This document shows, one piece after another, positions 13,831-18,171 of a stretch of 18,171 nucleotides of DNA. This DNA comes from Flavobacterium sp. (GTDB lineage: Bacteria > Bacteroidota > Bacteroidia > Flavobacteriales > Flavobacteriaceae), in the NCBI GenBank assembly GCA_030682755.1, contig JAUXNR010000228.1, positions 1 through 18,171 of the forward strand. Reading direction: 5' to 3'. The translations under genes and the position numbers were made by a program. The notes beneath the pieces were generated by a model, which saw nothing but the letters and a program-made list of their open reading frames with translations, had not been told where the DNA came from and ran no database searches. The first letter of the stretch is position 1. Every line of letters begins with the position of its first letter.

Positions 13831-14202
13831 TTAACCTATTAACTCTTTAATTTTCTGTTTGTTTTCGTAAAGCACCCAAAGGTTGATGAGGAAAAACACT
13901 CCCGCGATTGCTAAGCCCGAAGGCATGTAAACGGCATTGTGCAGCATGATTCCAACCATCACAGGAAAAATCATCAAAGCTCCCAACAAGCGTGTTTTTG
14001 GGAAAATAAATAATACTCCTGAGATGAGTTCTACAGCTCCTACGAGTGGCAGTAACCACCCGATGGTCATGAAGGCTTCGCCTGCTTTCACTACTTCGGG
14101 TTCCAAAGGTGGAACGGGCATGTAGTGTAAAAATTTGTCTAAACCGGCATTGATAAACATCAATCCGAATAATGTGAATAATACTAACTTGACTATTTTC
14201 AT
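13831..14202 (-). CDS. DoxX-like small membrane protein
   Basis: 123 residues with four predicted membrane segments: VKLVLFTLFGLMFINAGLDKF (about 4-24), IGWLLPLVGAVELISGVLFIF (about 48-68), LLGALMIFPVMVGIMLHNAVY (about 72-92) and LAIAGVFFLINLWVLYE (about 97-113). The short loop with FLHYMPVPPLEPEVVKAGEAF after helix 1 is typical of DoxX-like proteins. The role is unknown; relatives are linked to redox or thiol stress. It starts 10 bases after the upstream VOC gene ends, so the two are co-transcribed. Confidence 0.85.
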   Translation of the reverse strand: MKIVKLVLFTLFGLMFINAGLDKFLHYMPVPPLEPEVVKAGEAFMTIGWLLPLVGAVELISGVLFIFPKTRLLGALMIFPVMVGIMLHNAVYMPSGLAIAGVFFLINLWVLYENKQKIKELIG

Positions 14203-14212
14203 GCTAGTTTAT

Positions 14213-14602
14213 TTATTTCATTGAATACAATCCAAACGTGTTGTTTTCTGTATCAAGGCAAATACTGATAAAACCGTGTTCGCCAATGGACATTTTAGGA
14301 CAATGTACTTTGCCTCCTGCTTTTTCAACACGACTTTCTTCTACACTACAGTCTTCACAAGGAAAATAAACCATGGTAGAGGTGTTTCCCGGGTTGTTAG
14401 TTCGGGCTTCTTTCATTTGAACTAAAGCACCACTCACACCTTGGTTTTCGGCATTTGAAAAACAAGACATTATGAATTCATCACTACCATCCGGAGAAGG
14501 CATATCGTGAAATTTTGTTCCTAAAACGGTGGCATAAAATTGTTTGGCTCGCTCCATGTTGTCCACATAAATTTCGAACCAACAGATTACATTTGTATTC
14601 AT
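14213..14602 (-). CDS. VOC family protein (glyoxalase-like)
   Basis: 129 residues. A single-chain VOC domain: NVICWFEIYVDNMERAKQFYATVLGTKF at the start, a central FSNAENQGVSGALVQM, TMVYFPCEDC, and the final HGFISICLDTENNTFGLYSMK, where the late Glu-containing strand is typical. It is likely a dioxygenase/glyoxalase-fold binding protein of unknown substrate. It is probably the first gene of the transcript that continues into the DoxX-like gene. A good TAnnTTTG promoter box and inverted repeats lie directly upstream. Confidence 0.87.
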   Translation of the reverse strand: MNTNVICWFEIYVDNMERAKQFYATVLGTKFHDMPSPDGSDEFIMSCFSNAENQGVSGALVQMKEARTNNPGNTSTMVYFPCEDCSVEESRVEKAGGKVHCPKMSIGEHGFISICLDTENNTFGLYSMK

Positions 14603-14629
14603 TATTTATTTGTTTAAAAGGTTGAATAA

Positions 14630-14637
14630 CAAATATA
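14630..14637 (-). promoter_or_regulatory. Bacteroidota-type promoter -7 box for the VOC/DoxX transcript
   Basis: Read on the minus strand this is TATATTTG, an exact match to the Bacteroidota TAnnTTTG element. It lies 27 bases upstream of the ATG at 14602. No clean TTG -33 motif is visible, which may fit activator dependence. Confidence 0.55.
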
Positions 14638-14654
14638 GGAAGTGTCTTTTAGAA

Positions 14655-14688
14655 GAAACTTGCCTTATGACAAGAAATTACTTGTTTC
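14655..14688. promoter_or_regulatory. Nested inverted repeat, candidate Crp/Fnr-type operator
   Basis: CTTG (14659-14662) and CAAG (14671-14674) are spaced by 8 bases, ACAAG (14670-14674) and CTTGT (14681-14685) by 6, and the outer pair GAAAC (14655-14659)/GTTTC (14684-14688) encloses both. The site sits about 18 bases upstream of the TATATTTG box and 46 bases downstream of the Crp-type gene on the same strand. Confidence 0.4.
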
Positions 14689-14691
14689 AAA

Positions 14692-14727
14692 TGAGGATGG
14701 GAGATAGGAGTTGGGAAATGGGAGAGT
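14692..14727. repeat. GGGAGA/GGGAAATGGG purine microrepeat after the Crp/Fnr gene
   Basis: GATGGGAGATAGGAG, TTGGGAAATGGGAG and similar words form a degenerate 7-9 base period. The tract lies 7 bases beyond the stop of the minus-strand regulator. Confidence 0.5.
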
Positions 14728-14733
14728 TTTTAC

Positions 14734-15321
14734 TTACTGTCCGTTACCTTCAAAACTCTCCTTTCTAATTCTGCTGAAGGAAGTATCGGTTATTCCCAAA
14801 TAACTGGCTATATGTTTTAAAGGTGACTGTAAGACTACTTCGGGTTTTTCTTTAATCAATTGCATGTAGCGGTCTTTGGCAGAAATGGTAACCATTTCCA
14901 CAGAGCGTTGTTTAAAGTGAAACAATCTGTTGGTCATCCAAAGGCGTCCCCATTCCGAAAAGCCGGGAATGGAATGATACAATTCTTGAAACACCTCAAA
15001 ATCAATCATCCAACCTTCGCAATCGGTGAGAGCATGAATGGTTTCCTGACTGGGAATGCGTTGAAACAAAGACAACACTTCAATAACAATTTCATGTTTT
15101 GAATAAAAATCAGTGGTAATATCGTTCCCATTATAATCATAAGCAAACGAACGCATCAAACCGCTTTCCAGCAAAAGATATCCTTTGGAAACCTCCCCTT
15201 TTTTTAAAACAATAGTCCCTTTTTTAAAAGTAACTTTATAATGTGACGCAATCAATCGGTCGAGTTCTTGCGGATTGATTAGAGGATGCCGGTAAACTTG
15301 TGATAAAAGTGGTTTGTTCAT
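14734..15321 (-). CDS. Crp/Fnr family transcriptional regulator
   Basis: 195 residues. The N-terminal cyclic-nucleotide-binding-type beta-roll (about 28-110) shows KKGTIVLKKGEVSKGYLLLESGLMRSF, and a dimerisation helix follows (about 115-145). The C-terminal winged helix-turn-helix has SPLKHIASYLGITDTSFSRIRKE (166-188), the usual Bacteroidota form. There is no Fnr-type Cys cluster, so an Fe-S sensor is unlikely, and the ligand is unknown. It is upstream of, and on the same strand as, the small-protein run. An inverted repeat in the gap before the VOC gene makes local control of that run plausible. Confidence 0.92.
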   Translation of the reverse strand: MNKPLLSQVYRHPLINPQELDRLIASHYKVTFKKGTIVLKKGEVSKGYLLLESGLMRSFAYDYNGNDITTDFYSKHEIVIEVLSLFQRIPSQETIHALTDCEGWMIDFEVFQELYHSIPGFSEWGRLWMTNRLFHFKQRSVEMVTISAKDRYMQLIKEKPEVVLQSPLKHIASYLGITDTSFSRIRKESFEGNGQ

Positions 15322-15530
15322 ACTGCTTTCGGAAAAATGGACAAGCGAATGTAAGCAAAAAGGTGAAAAAAAACTCAGCTAAAGAACGAATTAACAAGTT
15401 TGTTGCTGCCAATTCAATACAAAAAAACAAAATCAAAACATAAGAATGATGTAACATTTCCGGCGAATTATATAACGACAATACCCTAAAAACAGTTTAA
15501 ATTTATGGTCTAACCTAAAATTGCTCAATT

Positions 15531-15761
15531 ATGGAACCTTTTCAATTTTTAGAAAATAATCCTATGGCTTGGTGGTTGGTTTTTACCATCATCTTGGTGG
15601 TGGTATTTGGCATCCTATTTTGGATTTTTACGGTTGACAACACACTTCCTTCGGAAAAACAAAGCATCTCTTTCTTTAGACGTTTCGCCAAACGGTCTTT
15701 CCGTAGAAAAGCACTTCCTGAAAACGAAAAAGACAATTCTACCCAACAACATAACGAATAG
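15531..15761 (+). CDS. Small single-pass membrane protein, unknown function
   Basis: 76 residues. One strong membrane helix, WWLVFTIILVVVFGILFWIF (about 14-33), follows a short N-terminal MEPFQFLENNPMA. The cytosolic tail is basic (RRFAKRSFRRKALPENEK) and ends in a polar Asn/Gln-rich segment. The positive tail after the helix suggests an N-out/C-in topology. No family is recognised. A TAAATTTA box (15498-15505) upstream is one base off the TAnnTTTG consensus. The reading frame has good coding character, but the gene is short, so confidence is moderate. Confidence 0.65.
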   Translation: MEPFQFLENNPMAWWLVFTIILVVVFGILFWIFTVDNTLPSEKQSISFFRRFAKRSFRRKALPENEKDNSTQQHNE

Positions 15762-15803
15762 AAATCCGTATGAATCTTCGTTTGTAAAACCATCTGTGTC
15801 ACC

Positions 15804-15819
15804 TGCCTGTCGGCAGGCA
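15804..15819. repeat. Short palindromic element TGCCTG/CAGGCA
   Basis: TGCCTG (15804-15809) and CAGGCA (15814-15819) form a perfect 6-bp stem around TCGG. The GC-rich word stands out in an AT-rich gap and is of the kind dispersed in Bacteroidota intergenic DNA. With no following T-tract it is not a strong terminator for the small membrane protein gene. Confidence 0.55.
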
Positions 15820-15892
15820 AGTCCGCGTTCTTGTTTTTTCATAAATCTTTAAAAAAATCCCCGAATTTTTTCTTTACTTGAAAATTATATCG

Positions 15893-15906
15893 TAATATTG
15901 CAATAT
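15893..15906 (+). promoter_or_regulatory. ArsR operator overlapping a promoter-like box
   Basis: A perfect 12-base palindrome ATATTGCAATAT (15895-15906) lies 13-24 bases before the arsR ATG. It overlaps TAATATTG (15893-15900), one base off the Bacteroidota TAnnTTTG box. A repressor site placed on the promoter is the expected layout for arsR autoregulation. Confidence 0.55.
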
Positions 15907-15918
15907 AATAATACAATC

Positions 15919-16251
15919 ATGGGAGCCACAAAAACAGATCACTTTTCAGACCAGCAAAACGAACTGGCCATTTTAACCAAAGCCTTGGGACATCCCGCCC
16001 GAATTGCCATTATAGAATACTTGATGAAGGTGGAGAGTTGCATTTGTGGCGACATTGTTAACGAATTGCCGTTAGCACAGCCTACTGTTTCCCAACACCT
16101 GAAAGAACTAAAAAACGCCGGTCTCATCAAAGGAAACGTTGAAGGTGCATCCATTTGTTATTGCATAAATGAAACAGGCTTTGACAAAATCAAACACTTT
16201 TTTCAAACCGTAAACGACCACTTGGATGACAAAAGAATACAATGTTGTTAA
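15919..16251 (+). CDS. arsR: ArsR/SmtB family arsenic-responsive repressor
   Basis: 110 residues from the ATG. The winged helix-turn-helix is clear: LTKALGHPARIAIIEYLMKVESCICGDIVNELPLAQPTVSQHLKELKNAGLI (19-70). The Cys41-x-Cys43 pair in ESCICGDIV matches the helix-3 arsenite site of ArsR. Extra cysteines are Cys80, Cys82 and a terminal Cys109-Cys110. It should repress the operon until arsenite binds. A TTG 21 bases upstream is in frame but lies inside the operator palindrome, so I chose the ATG. It heads the arsenic operon. Confidence 0.93.
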   Translation: MGATKTDHFSDQQNELAILTKALGHPARIAIIEYLMKVESCICGDIVNELPLAQPTVSQHLKELKNAGLIKGNVEGASICYCINETGFDKIKHFFQTVNDHLDDKRIQCC

Positions 16252-16274
16252 AAGATAAATAGTGTTTCTCGTCT

Positions 16275-16308
16275 GTCTTCCCTCCTTTGGAGGGTTTGGG
16301 GAGGAAAA
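16275..16308 (+). repeat. Hairpin/purine-rich repeat before the DUF6428 gene (copy 1)
   Basis: CCCTCC (16280-16285) and GGAGGG (16289-16294) form a perfect stem with a TTT loop, followed by GGGGAGGAAAA that ends 27 bases before the ATG. It is related to the elements at 16868 and 17604. Confidence 0.7.
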
Positions 16309-16335
16309 AACTTAACCCAGAAAAATTCAAAAAAA

Positions 16336-16806
16336 ATGAAACTATCACAAATCAAAAACGTCCTTTCTAACTTAGAAACCGTTACTTTCCAGCTACCAAA
16401 CGGAACCTTTGTTCCCGAACATTTTCACGTAACAGAAGTTGGCTTAATCACCAAAAACTTCATTGATTGCGGCGGTACCGTTCGCAAAGAAACCGTTGTC
16501 AACTTCCAATTGTGGGATGCCAACGATTACGACCATCGTTTGAAACCACAAAAATTAGCCAAGATCATAGTCTTATCCGAAAAAGCATTAGGCATCGAAG
16601 ACCATGAAATTGAAGTAGAATACCAAGGTGAAACCATCGGTAAATTTGATCTGGATTTCAACGGAGAAACCTTTATGCTAGTCAATAAAAAAACTGCTTG
16701 TTTAGCTGAAGATCAATGCGGCATTCCAACCCAAAAACCAAAAGTTAGACTATCAGACATGCAAAACCAATCCGGATCTTGCACACCGGGTGGTGGCTGT
16801 TGTTAA
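16336..16806 (+). CDS. DUF6428 family protein of the arsenic operon
   Basis: 156 residues, soluble. It starts MKLSQIKNVLSNLETVTFQLPNGTFVPEHFHVTEVGLI, a pattern I recognise from DUF6428 proteins encoded in Bacteroidota ars operons. Later come FIDCGGTVRKETVVNFQLW (42-60) and HEIEVEYQGETIGKFDL (90-106). Cysteines at 45, 122, 128, 149 and a terminal Cys155-Cys156 in a Gly-rich tail (SCTPGGGCC) could bind arsenite or metal. The function is unproven. Placed between arsR and the reductase, it is probably an accessory arsenic-handling protein. Confidence 0.88.
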   Translation: MKLSQIKNVLSNLETVTFQLPNGTFVPEHFHVTEVGLITKNFIDCGGTVRKETVVNFQLWDANDYDHRLKPQKLAKIIVLSEKALGIEDHEIEVEYQGETIGKFDLDFNGETFMLVNKKTACLAEDQCGIPTQKPKVRLSDMQNQSGSCTPGGGCC

Positions 16807-16835
16807 AATAAACCAAAATTGATTTTATACGCTAC

Positions 16836-16860
16836 TGTCAGGCTAAGCTTGCCGAAGCCC
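16836..16860 (+). repeat. TGTCAGGCTAAGCTTGCCGAAG-type dispersed repeat
   Basis: This 25-base word closely resembles the widespread bacterial intergenic element GTCAGGCTGAGCTTGTCGAAG (recalled), with two substitutions. It lies in the 108-base gap between the DUF6428 and reductase genes and contains an AAGCTT-centred near-palindrome. Confidence 0.55.
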
Positions 16861-16867
16861 CACATCA

Positions 16868-16899
16868 CGTCTCCTTTTGAGGGGGTCGGGGGAGGAAAA
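16868..16899 (+). repeat. Hairpin/purine-rich repeat before the reductase gene (copy 2)
   Basis: CGTCTCCTTTTGAGGGGG followed by TCGGGGGAGGAAAA, ending 16 bases before the ATG. The purine end is the same as in the copies at 16275 and 17604. Confidence 0.7.
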
Positions 16900-16914
16900 C
16901 TAAAAACAAAAAAT

Positions 16915-17541
16915 ATGACCACACCAATCCTATTCCAACAAATCGAAACAACCCTAAAAAGTCTCGATTTCACAACCATTTCATCTGAACGAAAAGAAAT
17001 CCTCCAACCCTTAGTTGACTTCATTCAGTCAAAGGTTACGGATAAAAAAGAAATACGCCTCAACTTAATTTGTACTCACAATTCACGCAGAAGTCATTTG
17101 TCTCAAGTATGGGCACAAACAGCGGCAACCTATTATAACATACCGAATGTGTTTTGTTATTCAGGAGGCACAGAAGCAACCGCTATGTTTCCTATGGCAG
17201 CAAAAACTTTAGAAAAGGCAGGATTTCAAATCCAAACTATTGCTGAGGGAACCAATCCGATTTACGCCATTAAATATGCAACAAACACGCATCCGATTAT
17301 TGGATTTTCCAAAACCTATGACGATGCCTTCAACCCACAAAGTGAATTTGCCGCCATCATGACCTGCTCACAAGCCGATGGAGGATGTCCGTTCATTGCC
17401 GGAGCCGAAAAAAGAATACCAATTACTTATGAAGACCCAAAAGCATTTGACAACACTCCACAACAAGCAGCAAAATACGAAGAACGCAGCCTTCAAATTG
17501 CCACCGAAATGAGCTATGTTTTTTCGCAGGTAAAATTGTAA
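16915..17541 (+). CDS. LMW-phosphatase-like arsenate reductase (ArsC-type protein)
   Basis: 208 residues. The phosphatase-type P-loop C-x5-R-S is visible as CTHNSRRS (Cys53, Arg59) after strand RLNLI. The late EDP (Asp174-Pro175) is the expected general-acid motif. Additional cysteines Cys151 and Cys158 (MTCSQADGGCP) could serve as relay thiols. At 208 residues it is longer than classical thioredoxin-coupled ArsC (about 135). It fits the Bacteroidota 'protein-tyrosine-phosphatase/arsenate reductase' group, with an N-terminal helical extension of about 45 residues. It would reduce arsenate to arsenite for the exporter downstream. A longer frame from 16819 exists, but its added part translates the intergenic repeats, so the ATG at 16915 is preferred. 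Confidence 0.9.
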   Translation: MTTPILFQQIETTLKSLDFTTISSERKEILQPLVDFIQSKVTDKKEIRLNLICTHNSRRSHLSQVWAQTAATYYNIPNVFCYSGGTEATAMFPMAAKTLEKAGFQIQTIAEGTNPIYAIKYATNTHPIIGFSKTYDDAFNPQSEFAAIMTCSQADGGCPFIAGAEKRIPITYEDPKAFDNTPQQAAKYEERSLQIATEMSYVFSQVKL

Positions 17542-17603
17542 AAGAATGCAAATCATTGATCAATTAAGATAGTAGTAATAAACTTATAAGTACTCTTACG
17601 TCT

Positions 17604-17640
17604 CGTCTCCTCCTATTTCGGAGAGTCGGGGGGAGGAAAA
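17604..17640 (+). repeat. Hairpin/purine-rich repeat before the ACR3 gene (copy 3)
   Basis: CGTCTCCTCC, ATTTCGGAGAGTC, then GGGGGGAGGAAAA ending 19 bases before the ATG. The CTCC/GGAG stem is shorter than in copy 1. It belongs to the same family as 16275 and 16868. Confidence 0.7.
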
Positions 17641-17659
17641 ACCTCAACACCTTCAAAAA

Positions 17660-18171
17660 ATGACTCCACCATCAAAAAAAATCGCCTTTTTTGAACGCTA
17701 CCTCTCGCTATGGGTTGCGTTATGCATCGTATTTGGAATAGCATTGGGCAACTTCGCCGGAGCAGCGATGACCCTCCTAAGCCAAATGGAAATTGAAAAA
17801 GTAAATATCCCTATTGCTATTTTAATTTGGATGATGATCTATCCTATGATGGTGCAAATTGATTTTTCAAGTTTAAAAAAAGTAACCCAAAAACCGAAAG
17901 GTATTGTATTGACAGTCATCATCAACTGGCTAATCAAACCCTTTACCATGGCGTTTTTTGCTTGGCTTTTTTTCTCAAATATTTACAGTGCATTCATCTC
18001 CCCGGAATTGGCAGGTGAATACATTGCGGGAGCTATTTTATTGGGAGCTGCACCGTGTACTGCAATGGTGTTTGTTTGGTCCTATTTAACCGATGGGGAT
18101 CCGAATTATACACTCATGCAAGTTTCGGTTAACGATTTAATTATTTTAGTTGCTTTTGTTCCTATTGTTGG
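17660..18171 (+). CDS. acr3: ACR3 family arsenite efflux transporter (3' end outside window)
   Basis: 170 residues are visible and the frame is open to the end of the window, so the gene is cut by the edge. It starts MTPPSKKIAFFERYLSLWVALC, the usual ACR3 opening. Membrane segments are seen at about 15-37, 49-67, 81-106, 121-142 and from 158 on. GAAPCTAMVFVWSYL (129-143) contains the conserved transport Cys133, and NDLIILVAFVPIV follows. ACR3 proteins are inner-membrane, proton-driven As(III)/H+ antiporters with ten helices. It is the last visible gene of the operon, preceded by the third hairpin/purine repeat. Confidence 0.93.
   Translation, partial: MTPPSKKIAFFERYLSLWVALCIVFGIALGNFAGAAMTLLSQMEIEKVNIPIAILIWMMIYPMMVQIDFSSLKKVTQKPKGIVLTVIINWLIKPFTMAFFAWLFFSNIYSAFISPELAGEYIAGAILLGAAPCTAMVFVWSYLTDGDPNYTLMQVSVNDLIILVAFVPIV

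Noticed and set aside
15236..15481. Minus-strand 81-residue open frame upstream of the Crp/Fnr gene
   Set aside because: It overlaps the start of the regulator in another frame, has no family features and reads like translated intergenic DNA.
15898..15918. TTG start for ArsR adding seven residues
   Set aside because: It lies inside the ATATTGCAATAT operator palindrome. The ATG at 15919 gives the normal length.
16819..16914. Upstream extension of the arsenate reductase frame
   Set aside because: The added residues (about 32) translate the dispersed repeats in the gap. The family-like start is the ATG at 16915.

Overview
The window looks like a chromosomal segment of a Bacteroidota bacterium, most likely Flavobacteriia (Flavobacterium-like). 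The reasons are AT-rich coding sequence, two secreted proteins with type IX secretion (T9SS type A) C-terminal sorting domains, a promoter box of the Bacteroidota TAnnTTTG type, and intergenic repeats typical of flavobacterial genomes. Organism identity is an inference from these traits.

Layout. (1) 1-3012: 3' part of a large secreted choice-of-anchor I protein with a Calx-beta domain and a T9SS signal, followed by a strong terminator. (2) 3013-4409: two repeat-rich gaps around a small conserved protein (3462-3872). (3) 4410-10042: a compact, AT-rich operon of six genes on the + strand, joined by 4-8 base overlaps or 1-2 base gaps. They are an Xre-type controller protein, an M.HpaII-like C5 cytosine methyltransferase, an HpaII-family restriction endonuclease, a 752-residue protein with two separate GHKL ATPase domains, a stand-alone receiver-like protein, and a Vsr-type mismatch endonuclease. 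(4) 10311-11867, minus: a T9SS-exported beta-propeller protein. (5) 12101-15321, minus: a run of small soluble or membrane proteins (DUF1801, SRPBCC/AHSA1, SnoaL-like, two VOC proteins, DoxX-like) behind a Crp/Fnr-type regulator. Most gaps in this run carry their own short-period microrepeat. (6) 15531-15761: a small single-pass membrane protein. (7) 15919 to the end: an arsenic operon of arsR, a DUF6428 protein, an LMW-phosphatase-like arsenate reductase, and the start of an ACR3 arsenite exporter. A related hairpin/purine-rich repeat precedes each gene after arsR.

How it works together. The 4410-10042 operon is a predicted CCGG-specific type II restriction-modification system. The controller protein would time expression, the methyltransferase protects CCGG, HpaII cuts unmodified CCGG, and Vsr repairs T:G mismatches left by deamination of 5-methylcytosine. 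The unusual part is the inserted pair of a MORC-like GHKL plus histidine-kinase-like GHKL fusion with a receiver-like partner. It is translationally locked between the endonuclease and vsr and looks like a signalling or ATP-dependent module built into a simple type II system. This is the best candidate in the window for an undescribed system. The arsenic operon is conventional in content.
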